A program made the position numbers and the translations under genes. Positions 49,094 to 56,752 of a stretch of 64,000 nucleotides of DNA are shown in pieces (within the stretch, counting starts at the first letter, position 1; each line of letters begins with the position of its first letter). Source of the stretch: CATQHW01 sp965243545 (GTDB taxonomy: Bacteria; Spirochaetota; Spirochaetia; SZUA-6; Bin103); contig OZ251573.1 in NCBI GenBank assembly GCA_965243545.1, positions 4,464,001-4,528,000 on the forward strand, given 5' to 3'. Below the pieces are notes generated by a model. It made no database searches. It was not told the DNA's origin and saw nothing but the letters and a program-made list of their open reading frames with translations.

Positions 49094-50437
49094 ATGAATG
49101 ACGACGAAGAAGCTCAGCGCCGCGAGGTGGCGCTGTTCCGCTACCGCTTGATCGCCGACCTGGCCCACCAGCCGCCCGGCGCGGTCGGGATCGGCGAGCA
49201 GTTGCGCGCGAAGGCCGCGCAGACCTACGACATTCCCGGCACGCTGCGCACCAGCGTGGCCGCCGAGACGCTGCGCGACTGGCTGCACGCCTATCGCTGC
49301 GGCGGCTTCGATGCGCTGTACCCCAAGCCGCGGGCTGACCGAGGCCAGCCGCGGCGGCTGCCGCCGCAGGCGGCCGAGTTGCTGATAGCGCTCAAGACCG
49401 AGCACCCATCCTGGTCGGTGCGGCAGGTCATCAAGGAGGCGGCCAACGGCGGCCAACTCCCCGACGGCGTGCGCTTGGCGCGCTCCACCGTGCACCGGCT
49501 GCTGCGCGCCGAGGGGCTGATGAGCAGGCCGCAAGCCGCCGCCGACGGCGTCGACCGCCGCCGCTTCAGCTTCCGCTACCCCGGCCAGTTGTGGATGAGC
49601 GACGTCATGCACGGCCCGGCAGTCGCCGACGGCGGGCGCCGCCGCAAGACCTACCTCATCGCCTTCCTTGACGACGCCACCCGCCTGTGTCCGTTCGCCG
49701 CCTTCGCCCACGCCGAGAACACCGCCGCCTTCCTGCCGGTCTTCAAGCAGGCGCTCATCCGCCGCGGCGTGCCGCAACGGCTGTACGTCGACAACGGCGC
49801 CAACTATCGCTCCCAGCAACTGGCGCTGGTCTGCGCCAAGCTGCGCATCGCGCTGATCCACGCCCGCCCCTATCAGCCGCAGGGCAAGGGCAAGATCGAA
49901 CGCTTCTTCCGCACCGTGCGCGACCAGTTGCTCGCCTTCCTCACCCCCGACGACGGCGCCAGCCTCGACGCGCTCAACGGCCGCCTGGGCGCCTACCTGG
50001 AAGGCGAATATCACCGCGCCCCCCACAGCGGCCTGCGCGGCAGCACCCCGCATGAGCAGTGGGCGTTGAACACCGAGGAGGTGCGCTGCGTCGATGCGTG
50101 CTGCGACCTGGACGACCTGTTCCTGTTCGAGGCCAGGCGCCGCGTCATGAACGACCGCATCATCAGCCTCCACGGCCGCGTCTACGAAGTCGATCCGCTG
50201 CTGGTCGGCCGCACCGTCACCGTGCGCTACGACCCGGACGCGCCGCCGAGCCGCCCCCTGCTGATCCGCCACGACGGCGCCGATGCCGGTCAGGCCACCC
50301 TGCTGGACGCCTACGCCAACGCCTCCGTCAAGCGCAACCGGCCCTCCCGCCATCTGGAATCTGAGGCCCCAGCGCCCCAGCCGCCCCCCTCGCCGCTGGC
50401 CCTGCGCCACCTGCACCGCCGCCAGGAGACCGACTGA
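49094..50437 (+). CDS. DDE-type transposase/integrase (rve core)
   Basis: 447 residues from ATG 49094 (MNDDEEAQRREVALF). An HTH region (TLRDWLHAYRCGGFDALYPK, TVHRLLRAEGLMSRPQA) precedes the catalytic core: D in LWMSDVMHGP, D in RLYVDNGANYRS, E in QGKGKIERFFRTVRDQ. A C-terminal Mu-C-like beta barrel follows (ISLHGRVYEVDPLLVGRTVT). It catalyses strand transfer of the element. The stop overlaps the ATPase start (TGATG). Confidence 0.93.
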   Translation: MNDDEEAQRREVALFRYRLIADLAHQPPGAVGIGEQLRAKAAQTYDIPGTLRTSVAAETLRDWLHAYRCGGFDALYPKPRADRGQPRRLPPQAAELLIALKTEHPSWSVRQVIKEAANGGQLPDGVRLARSTVHRLLRAEGLMSRPQAAADGVDRRRFSFRYPGQLWMSDVMHGPAVADGGRRRKTYLIAFLDDATRLCPFAAFAHAENTAAFLPVFKQALIRRGVPQRLYVDNGANYRSQQLALVCAKLRIALIHARPYQPQGKGKIERFFRTVRDQLLAFLTPDDGASLDALNGRLGAYLEGEYHRAPHSGLRGSTPHEQWALNTEEVRCVDACCDLDDLFLFEARRRVMNDRIISLHGRVYEVDPLLVGRTVTVRYDPDAPPSRPLLIRHDGADAGQATLLDAYANASVKRNRPSRHLESEAPAPQPPPSPLALRHLHRRQETD

Positions 50438-51237
50438 TGTATCTGCGACACTTCGCCTTCTCCCGCCTGCCGTTCGCCGACGCCATCGAAGCCGACCTGC
50501 TGTTCGCGTCCGCCGCACGCCAGGAAGCCGAAGCACGCCTGCAGCATCTGCTCCAACTGCGCGGCATCGGACTGCTCACCGGTGAGCCCGGCGGCGGCAA
50601 GACCACCGTCTGCCGCGCGGTGACCGCCGTCCTGCATCCCGGCGCTTACCGCGTGCTCTACGTCTCGCTGACCACCGGCAACGTCATGGACATGTACAAG
50701 TCGATCGCCTGGGAACTCGGTCTGCCGGCCGAACGCTCCCGCGCCGCCGCCTACCGCTCCATCCGCGCCGAGATCACCCGCCAGGTCCGGGAAGCCAACC
50801 GGATGCCGGTCCTCATCATCGACGATGCGCAGTTCCTGCGCACCGACGTGCTCGACGACCTGCGCCTGTTGACCAACTACTCCATGGACTCCGAACACCG
50901 CCTGTGCCTGCTGCTGGTCGGCCTCACCGAGTTGCGCCGCAGGCTGTCCATGACCGTCCACGAATCGCTTGCCCAGCGCATGGTCGTGCGCCATCACTTG
51001 GGCGGCCTGCAGCGCGAGGAACTCGACGGCTACCTCGCGCACCGCCTGCATCTGGCCGGCTGCGAGTTGCCGCTGTTCGAGCCGGCCGCCGCAGAGGCGC
51101 TGTTTCAGACCTCCCGCGGGCTGCCTCGGCAGATCAACCGCATCGCCCACTACGCCTTGTCGGCCACCGCGCTCGACGATGCGCGCACGGTCACCGCCGA
51201 GCATCTGCAGACGGCCGTCGAAGAACTGCGCCTCTGA
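50437..51237 (+). CDS. ExeA/TniB-like AAA ATPase of the transposon
   Basis: 266 residues beginning MYLRHFAFSRLPFADAIEAD, the ExeA-type start. Walker A is LLTGEPGGGKTTVCRAV (near residue 46), Walker B is MPVLIIDDAQFLRTDVLDDL (near 125), sensor 1 is LCLLLVGLTELRRRL, and a lid follows with RGLPRQINRIAHYALSA. Such ATPases act as target selectors or transposition regulators for their partner integrase. Co-translated with it. Confidence 0.92.
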   Translation: MYLRHFAFSRLPFADAIEADLLFASAARQEAEARLQHLLQLRGIGLLTGEPGGGKTTVCRAVTAVLHPGAYRVLYVSLTTGNVMDMYKSIAWELGLPAERSRAAAYRSIRAEITRQVREANRMPVLIIDDAQFLRTDVLDDLRLLTNYSMDSEHRLCLLLVGLTELRRRLSMTVHESLAQRMVVRHHLGGLQREELDGYLAHRLHLAGCELPLFEPAAAEALFQTSRGLPRQINRIAHYALSATALDDARTVTAEHLQTAVEELRL

Positions 51238-51361
51238 TGCCGACGCCGCCGACCGCCATGGCTACCGAAGCGCTGTCCCGCAGTCTTTCGCCTGACGGGA
51301 GAATCCGGGACATCCCGAGACTTCTCCAGACGATTTATTCCGGGATTCCATCGGCGAGATT

Positions 51362-51376
51362 ATGTGGGATCTAACA
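51362..51376 (-). repeat. Right terminal inverted repeat of the transposon
   Basis: On the minus strand TGTTAGATCCCACAT. The next four bases outside (CCAG, 51377-51380) repeat those outside the left end. Confidence 0.82.
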
Positions 51377-51494
51377 CCAGCTTCTCGCACGTGTTTTGTT
51401 GTTTGAGCGGCGTGGTTGGTGCGCAGGCGACAATGGCCCAGGCTAGGAGGACCAGCAACGGCGTCCATCGTGCCCAGGTGCGTTTCGTCTTCAC
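51377..51494 (-). pseudogene. Lipoprotein gene, 5' part, cut off by the transposon
   Basis: GTG at 51492-51494 with AAGGAG (51504-51509) 9 bases before it. It encodes KTKRTWARWTPLLVLLAWAI then V-A-C, a lipoprotein signal peptide with lipobox I-V-A-C, followed by about 17 mature residues and the transposon. The signal region closely resembles that of the lipoprotein at 56111-56641 and the adhesin at 60026-62538 (W-A-R-x-x-x-P-L-L). It rejoins 47888-48193 in frame if the element is removed. Confidence 0.85.
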
Positions 51495-51628
51495 AGAACT
51501 CTACTCCTTACCGGCAGGCGGCGCGCCGGCCTGTTTCCGACACAGTAGCCGACGGGCGCACCTTGCGCAACCCCGCCCCGTTCGGCCCGGCTTCCGACGC
51601 CCAACCCCTGCGAACGGACGGCGGGCGC

Positions 51629-51657
51629 TTGACGCGGGATTGGAGTGCGGCTACGGT
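51629..51657 (+). promoter_or_regulatory. Promoter of Rpn gene 2
   Basis: TTGACG (51629-51634), 17 bases, TACGGT (51652-51657), identical to the promoter of copy 1. ATG at 51672. Confidence 0.6.
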
Positions 51658-51671
51658 CGCCGACGAGTCTC

Positions 51672-52685
51672 ATGGCCGACGAACAGCCGCCGGACGAAGC
51701 TGCGCCGCCCGAAGAAGAGGAGAAGATCACCCGGATCCACGACAAGTACTTCTACGGGGTGTTTTCCGATACCGGCAACGCCGCCGGCCTGTTGCGCCCC
51801 TACCTGCCGCCTGCGGTAGCCGGCTCCCTGCGGTGGGCGACGCTCACCCACTGGCCGGGCCGCTTCGTGAGCGACGACTGGCGCGGTCGGGAGGCGGACT
51901 TGGTGTTCTCAGTGGAGCGGCAGGGGGCGGAGGAGCCGGTGCTGGTGTACGTACTGCTGGAGCATCAGTCCACGCCGCGCTACTGGATGGCGTTGCGGGT
52001 GCTGAACTACTGCCTGCAGCTTTGGGTGACGTGGCAGGAGGCGCGCAAGAATAGGAAGAAGACGAAGTTGCCGCTGATCGTGCCGCTGGTATTCTATCAG
52101 GGAGGGAAGCGGTGGTCGCCGGAGCTGGAGTTTCGGGAGCTGGTGGAGGGTGCGGCGGCGGAGTGGCGGTGGGTGCCGCGGTTCGAGTACCTGCTGATCG
52201 ACCAGACGGCGGGAGGGCCGGAAGCGGTGTTGGGGTCGGCGGTGGCGCGGCTGACGCAGATAGCGATGATGGCGCGGATACGTGGTGGCGAGGAGTTGGT
52301 AGAGAGGACGGCGGTGCTGATGGCTGAGGTGTCGCCGGAGGGAGAGGTGGAGGTGCTGGCGCGGCACGTGGAGTACGTGCTGGCGACGCAGTCGGAGGAA
52401 GGGCTGCGAGCGTTCAGGGCAGCGTTGCGGCGCAACGTGCCCGGTCGTGGAGGAGAGCTGATGACCTACGTGGAACAGATAGAGGAGCGAGGCCGCCAGG
52501 AGGGCCGCCAGGAAGGCCGTCAGGAGGGCCGTCAGGAAGGCGTCTTGCGCACCATTGAAGGATTTCTGCAGCGCGATATCCCGTGGTCGACCATCGAGGA
52601 GGCGACCAGCATCGACGAGTCCGAATTCGAGCGCCTCAAGCAGCAACTGGACGCCGGCGCCCCCGGCGCCAACCAACCCAACTGA
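51672..52685 (+). CDS. Rpn/YhgA-type recombination-promoting nuclease, copy 2
   Basis: 337 residues, nearly identical to 45625-46665, starting from the same promoter and ATG context. Differences: nine residues after MADEQ are missing here, LRIWVTW is LQLWVTW, and scattered conservative changes occur. The catalytic region GREADLVFSV and VLVYVLLEHQST is intact, so both copies may be active. The Gly-Arg-Gln-Glu-Gly tail repeats differ slightly in sequence. The duplication continues downstream into a piece of the higA gene. Confidence 0.88.
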   Translation: MADEQPPDEAAPPEEEEKITRIHDKYFYGVFSDTGNAAGLLRPYLPPAVAGSLRWATLTHWPGRFVSDDWRGREADLVFSVERQGAEEPVLVYVLLEHQSTPRYWMALRVLNYCLQLWVTWQEARKNRKKTKLPLIVPLVFYQGGKRWSPELEFRELVEGAAAEWRWVPRFEYLLIDQTAGGPEAVLGSAVARLTQIAMMARIRGGEELVERTAVLMAEVSPEGEVEVLARHVEYVLATQSEEGLRAFRAALRRNVPGRGGELMTYVEQIEERGRQEGRQEGRQEGRQEGVLRTIEGFLQRDIPWSTIEEATSIDESEFERLKQQLDAGAPGANQPN

Positions 52686-52699
52686 GGCCCACGCCCTGG

Positions 52700-52788
52700 C
52701 GCCAAGTCGTACGCGGCTTGGCGGCGCATCCGGAAGTCGGCGTTGCTCCATCCCTGCCGCTTGAGTGCGAGCGCCTTCTCGGCGGTTG
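52700..52788 (-). pseudogene. Duplicated fragment of higA
   Basis: Nearly identical to 46838-46925 of the intact higA gene, coding for ALALKRQGWSNADFRMRRQA against ALALERQGWSNADFWMRRQA. Neither the HTH nor a start is present. Relative to copy 1, about 160 bases between the Rpn stop and this fragment are absent. The rest of 52789-52847 shows nothing. Confidence 0.85.
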
Positions 52789-52847
52789 AGGATGTTGGCC
52801 AGCGTCGAGAGTCGAACCGGTGTATGGCGATGCCGACCGGACGCCGG

Positions 52848-54494
52848 TCACCGGGTGGCGTCGGCATCGTCGATTCGTCCGCCTTCCGGGCCGATGGTCC
52901 GGCGCGGCGCGTCGTTGTCGATGACGAAGCCGCGCTCGTAGCGGCCGGTGGGGTGCGCGGACGACAGCCGGTTGCCGGCCAGATCGGCGATGGTTGCACC
53001 GGGCCCGACGACCAGCGTGACCATACCGTTGTGACCGGTCAAGTCATCGCTGTGGAGCGTTATGTCGTAGACGTCGCCGTCCGCGCCGACCTTCGTGACC
53101 GTCAGCGACCCGCTCCTGACCCCGATGATGCCGAAATCTGACGTGCCGACCGTAACCGCCTCGGTAAAGGTGATTCGCCACGTGAGAGAGTTGGCGTTGG
53201 TCCGAATAGTTGAAGGATTATGTCTGACAATCGACCGGATTCGCGGGGGACTGCGGTCGACCACCGGCCGCTCGGCCGCGCTTCGTTCTCCGGCGCCATT
53301 TTCTGCCTCCCGAACCGCCCGTTCCGCCTTCGACGATAGCAGAGACGCGTTCCCCGGCAAAGCGATATGGACGCCGACAGTGACGACGGCAAGTAGCACG
53401 ACTCCGATTACGCGACTTCTCCAGCGCCTCGCCATTCGCTCCCGGATGCGGCGCCGCTCCTTCGTGCAGGCGTCCGAGCACGTCAGCGCGCCCAGGCGCC
53501 GGCCGACGACCGGCCGGCCGCAGACCGTGCAGACCTGCGTGGCTTGGCCCGTCTTGCGCGCATCCGCGGCCTTTCCGGTTGCCGCCGCTCCGCGTGCGCC
53601 CCGGGGGGCCAGGAGGGTCACCCACTCCTGAGCGGAAGGGCGCTGAAGCGGCGCGGTGTGTCCGGCGACGAAGCACCGCATAAAGTAGTCTCTCTCTTCG
53701 TCGGAGAGACGGTCGAACCGCGGAGCGCCGGGCGGCGGCATGATCCGCCGCCCCGCCGTTTTGGCCGATCCTCCGTAGGAAAACCAGCCGGACTTGATCC
53801 ACTCCGCAATCGGAGGCGGGTCGCCGGCCGTTGGCCAAACGCCGGTAAACGGGTGCCATCCATCCATCAGCAGTTGGAACATAAGGACTCCGAGCGCAAA
53901 ATTGTCATGAGGCCGCTCGCGTTTCACGCTCCCCAGTTCCATTCCCGCGAGCTCCGGCGCAAGGTACTCCAGCTTTGCTACCGGACAACGGTACAGTGTT
54001 CCCTCCAGTTCGGCCTGAAATGAGTCGGTGTCGATAATGACAACCAGCCCGCGCGCGGTCACCAGAATGTTGCTCTCGTTCAAGTCCCCTATAACGTAGC
54101 CGCCATCGTGTATGGCGTGCACCATTACAGCTATGTTATATGCGACCCGGCGCCGAAAAGAGGCATCCACCTTCCAACCCATGCGCGCCACAACGGCCGG
54201 GTTGTAAACCAGAAACAGCTTTTGAGTGCCGCGCGCACGGCACATCGTGTAGCCGATGCGGCCATCCGGCAATCGGCGCATCCGCTGTGGCCAGGCTATC
54301 GCAACATGGGAACCTTGAGAAACGACAGGTATGCCGGCGCTTTGATTGTGGCGAATCATGGCGGCGAGCTTCGTCTCTATGTCGGCGGGCGGCGGGTCGT
54401 GGAACGCTTTGAACACCAGGTCCCGATGCCCCACGACTTCGTAAACGACGGACTGACCGCCTTTTCCGACTTCCGGTCCTAAGGTGATGTCCAC
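52848..54494 (-). CDS. TerY-P-type protein kinase with zinc ribbon, membrane helix and Ig-like ectodomain
   Basis: 548 residues. The kinase fold: glycine loop GPEVGKGGQSVVYEV, Lys in DLVFKAFHD, catalytic loop GYVIGDLNESNILV, metal motif VVIIDTDSF (D-T-D in place of DFG, as in TerY-P kinases). A Cys4 zinc ribbon follows (VCTVCGRPV, TCSDACTKE, near residues 320-345), then a membrane helix VIGVVLLAVVTVGVHIAL (near 365) and an extracellular Big_5/Ig-like domain (LTWRITFTEAVTVGTSDFGI, ATIADLAGNRLSS). Start GTG 54492-54494, 10 bases after the PP2C gene. Likely a surface-stress signalling kinase. Confidence 0.82.
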   Translation of the reverse strand: MDITLGPEVGKGGQSVVYEVVGHRDLVFKAFHDPPPADIETKLAAMIRHNQSAGIPVVSQGSHVAIAWPQRMRRLPDGRIGYTMCRARGTQKLFLVYNPAVVARMGWKVDASFRRRVAYNIAVMVHAIHDGGYVIGDLNESNILVTARGLVVIIDTDSFQAELEGTLYRCPVAKLEYLAPELAGMELGSVKRERPHDNFALGVLMFQLLMDGWHPFTGVWPTAGDPPPIAEWIKSGWFSYGGSAKTAGRRIMPPPGAPRFDRLSDEERDYFMRCFVAGHTAPLQRPSAQEWVTLLAPRGARGAAATGKAADARKTGQATQVCTVCGRPVVGRRLGALTCSDACTKERRRIRERMARRWRSRVIGVVLLAVVTVGVHIALPGNASLLSSKAERAVREAENGAGERSAAERPVVDRSPPRIRSIVRHNPSTIRTNANSLTWRITFTEAVTVGTSDFGIIGVRSGSLTVTKVGADGDVYDITLHSDDLTGHNGMVTLVVGPGATIADLAGNRLSSAHPTGRYERGFVIDNDAPRRTIGPEGGRIDDADATR

Positions 54495-54504
54495 TTCCGG
54501 GCAA

Positions 54505-55299
54505 CTAACTGTGTTGTCGTCCCTGTCCCTGTGCGCGCTCCGGGGACCCGCCGTCCGAGACGCCGGCGCGTGTGGCTACCACCAGCGTCATGTCGTCATC
54601 CACGCGGGCGCGGATGCGTTTCGACGTAAGGAATGACGTCAAGTCTCTTTTCGCGGTGTCAGGATCATGGGCGACCCGTCTGATGATCGGTTCCCAGAAT
54701 GGCCGCCAGGGCTCGCCGCGCCGGTCGGTAGAGACACTCAACAGGCCGTCGGTCGTCGCGAATACGGCGTCGACGGAACCCGTATGATGTCGGAGGCAAA
54801 GGCGATCCAGGGCGTTTTCGTCGGTGAGGAACGACGTTTGATTCGCGTACTCGCCTGCGCGCTGAGGCCGCATGAACGTGAGCATCTGTTTGGATGGGAG
54901 CCTGGCCCCTACGGTGGCGTCGCCGATCTGCGCGCTTACCAAAAGCTCGGCACAGGCGGCAACGCAGGTAAGGGTCGTAGCGTATTCGCGCAACGGCGCC
55001 CGGTCAGCCGTGTCTTCCAGCGCCGATCTCGCGGAGTAGAAGGCGCGGCGCATCGGCCGCTTCCAGTCGCCGGCTGGCGGCGGTCCGCGGCGTAGCGCAT
55101 TGGCGAGCACCTTGATGGCGGATGTTACGGCTACTCGCGCTCCTTCGTCCGACCTCGAAGCGCTGCCCGCTCCGTCAGCCAGAACCATCACGAACCCGTC
55201 ACCTTCGCTGTCCCACGCGCGGTCATCCTGGCACGGTGCGCCGCTTCGATCATGCGCCGTTCCGGCAATCGAAACGCCCGCTACTCGCCACGTAGGCAT
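54505..55299 (-). CDS. PP2C-type protein phosphatase of the triad
   Basis: 264 residues from the ATG at 55297-55299. PP2C metal motifs: CQDDRAWDSEGDGFVMVLAD, GAGSASRSDEGARVAV, FATTDGLLSVS and VDDDMTLVVAT. It would remove phosphates placed by the adjoining kinase. It sits 7 bases after the vWA gene and 10 before the kinase gene, all on the minus strand. This vWA-PP2C-kinase order is the TerY-P triad described from Ter stress loci. Confidence 0.88.
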   Translation of the reverse strand: MPTWRVAGVSIAGTAHDRSGAPCQDDRAWDSEGDGFVMVLADGAGSASRSDEGARVAVTSAIKVLANALRRGPPPAGDWKRPMRRAFYSARSALEDTADRAPLREYATTLTCVAACAELLVSAQIGDATVGARLPSKQMLTFMRPQRAGEYANQTSFLTDENALDRLCLRHHTGSVDAVFATTDGLLSVSTDRRGEPWRPFWEPIIRRVAHDPDTAKRDLTSFLTSKRIRARVDDDMTLVVATRAGVSDGGSPERAQGQGRQHS

Positions 55300-55306
55300 G
55301 AGCCGG

Positions 55307-56044
55307 TCAGGCGGACGCGTCCGTCCATGCGGCCGCCCACGTGGGGATCTGGTACTGCACCGTGTCACCGGGCTGGGATTGCGCAACCGTCCGGAGGCTG
55401 TCCGACAGCCACTTGAACATGTCGTTGAAGGCAAGTCCTCGCAGCTTGAGCGGGGGCCGGTTGGAAAACTGGGCAAGGGTGGCCATGTCGGCGTCTTTGA
55501 CGCCGATCGGATATACCGCCACGCGGTTTTCTTGCTCCGCGGCGGCGGCGGCGGCTGCTTCCCGCTCCCACCCGGCGTCGTTGGGCGCACCGTCGCTGAT
55601 CAGTACAATCCACGGCCGGTAAATCTGCAGGCCCCGATCTCGCAGTTCTTCCTTGCGTGTCCGCAGGAGCGTGAGTGCAAGACGCATTCCTTCGCCAAGC
55701 GGCGTGACTCCGAACGCATCGAGCTTTGGAGGAATGAAGTCGCCGGCCGGCGCAAACGCATCGCCGGTCGGCGCTACGGGTTCGCCGCGTCCGCGGACAT
55801 CCAGCACGCGGGCCGTCCGCCCTCCTACGGCGACCATCGCGATCTCGACGCGCAGACTTGCCAAAGGGTCGTTGCGGAGTTCGTGGTTGAGGCGATCCAC
55901 CCCATTGTTGAGCGCATCGATCTTTGCGCCCTTCATCGAAGTCGATGCGTCGAGGAGCAATACCACCGGACAACGAGGTTCCGGGTTTTCCAGCGACAAC
56001 TCGACGTCCGCCATCGGGATATTCTCGGCATCGGACTCGCTCAC
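55307..56044 (-). CDS. TerY-like von Willebrand A domain protein
   Basis: 245 residues from the GTG at 56042-56044, with GGAGGT (56051-56056 complement) 6 bases before it. The vWA fold has a full MIDAS: VVLLLDASTSMKGAKIDALN (D-x-S-x-S), a threonine in FGVTPLGEGM and SDGAPND. No signal peptide. In TerY-P systems the vWA protein is a metal-dependent partner or substrate of the kinase/phosphatase pair. No TerD/TerC gene is present in the window. Confidence 0.87.
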   Translation of the reverse strand: MSESDAENIPMADVELSLENPEPRCPVVLLLDASTSMKGAKIDALNNGVDRLNHELRNDPLASLRVEIAMVAVGGRTARVLDVRGRGEPVAPTGDAFAPAGDFIPPKLDAFGVTPLGEGMRLALTLLRTRKEELRDRGLQIYRPWIVLISDGAPNDAGWEREAAAAAAAEQENRVAVYPIGVKDADMATLAQFSNRPPLKLRGLAFNDMFKWLSDSLRTVAQSQPGDTVQYQIPTWAAAWTDASA

Positions 56045-56110
56045 GTGACTACCTCCGTGTTGCGTCGATTGGGGCGATTGTCGGCCTGGCCGGCGCGCCG
56101 ATGACCGGCC

Positions 56111-56641
56111 TTACTCACCCGTGATCTCAACCAGCAGCTCCTTTCCGTACAACGTCAGGCGCGCGGAGCAGATTTCCACGGCGTCGTCGCCGTCGTCCGC
56201 GGCCGTGATGAGCAGCAGCACCACGGCTCCGGTTCGGACGTCCGCCGTCACCGTCCACTCCGCGCCGGTGATGCCGGTGATATGGGAAGCTAAGGCGCGG
56301 CAGATGGGCGAGCGATAGCCGGTCCACTCCGCGCCGGTGAGATCGGATTCGAAGGCCGTGCTGGTCAACGCCGGCGGGTTTCCGTCGGTCGCCGCCAGCT
56401 CCTTTCCGTCGATCGAAATGCGCACGTTGCCGGGGGTGATCAGGTCCCACTCATACGGTTCGGAGCGTTCGATCGGCGTGTGTAGCGCTAGGCTAAAGTC
56501 GTCGGGACCGATCGTCCAGCGCTGACTGAGGGGCTCGGTTTTCGGGGTCACGCCCCCGCCGCAGGAAGCCAGGATGGCGGCCAGTATCAGCAACGGCGTC
56601 CACCGCGCCCAGGCGCGTTCAGGTATAGTTTTAGTCTTCAC
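56111..56641 (-). CDS. Lipoprotein of unknown function
   Basis: 176 residues from the GTG at 56639-56641; AAAGGAGT lies 9 bases upstream. The signal region RAWARWTPLLILAAILASCG has lipobox L-A-S-C, so it is membrane-anchored. The mature part contains repeated G-A-E-W-T phrases (LTGAEWTGYRS, ITGAEWTVTADVRTGAVVLL) and ends LTLYGKELLVEITGE. The tail matches the hypothetical protein at 47495-47773, and the signal region matches two other lipoproteins in the window. No function can be assigned. Confidence 0.78.
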   Translation of the reverse strand: MKTKTIPERAWARWTPLLILAAILASCGGGVTPKTEPLSQRWTIGPDDFSLALHTPIERSEPYEWDLITPGNVRISIDGKELAATDGNPPALTSTAFESDLTGAEWTGYRSPICRALASHITGITGAEWTVTADVRTGAVVLLLITAADDGDDAVEICSARLTLYGKELLVEITGE

Positions 56642-56752
56642 GGACTTACTCCTTTCCGGCGGCAACCTGTAGCGGAGTCGCCGGGTTTACGAATCTGAGC
56701 AGACGGCATGCACGGCCCGTCCGGGCACACGCTGCTCGATAGCGATAGACAA

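Larger units (their letters stand above)
48194..51376 (+). mobile_element. 3.18-kb transposon with DDE transposase, ExeA-type ATPase and a zinc-ribbon gene
   Basis: Ends are TGTTGGATCCCGCAT (48194-48208) and, inverted, TGTTAGATCCCACAT (51376-51362), 13 of 15 matching. Outside them CCAG occurs on both sides (48190-48193 and 51377-51380), a 4-bp target duplication. Inside are three plus-strand genes. The left end also has two 13-bp direct repeats ATTGATTCGTAGA (48207-48219, 48241-48253), possible transposase sites. The type resembles IS481/Tn552-like elements with an ATPase partner. It looks complete and perhaps active. Confidence 0.85.

Noticed and set aside
48237..50536. Minus-strand frames inside the transposon
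   Set aside because: Antisense to the zinc-ribbon and transposase genes, which have clear catalytic motifs.
53095..53631. Plus-strand frame within the kinase gene
   Set aside because: Antisense to the zinc ribbon and ectodomain of a motif-supported kinase; no domain is recognisable.
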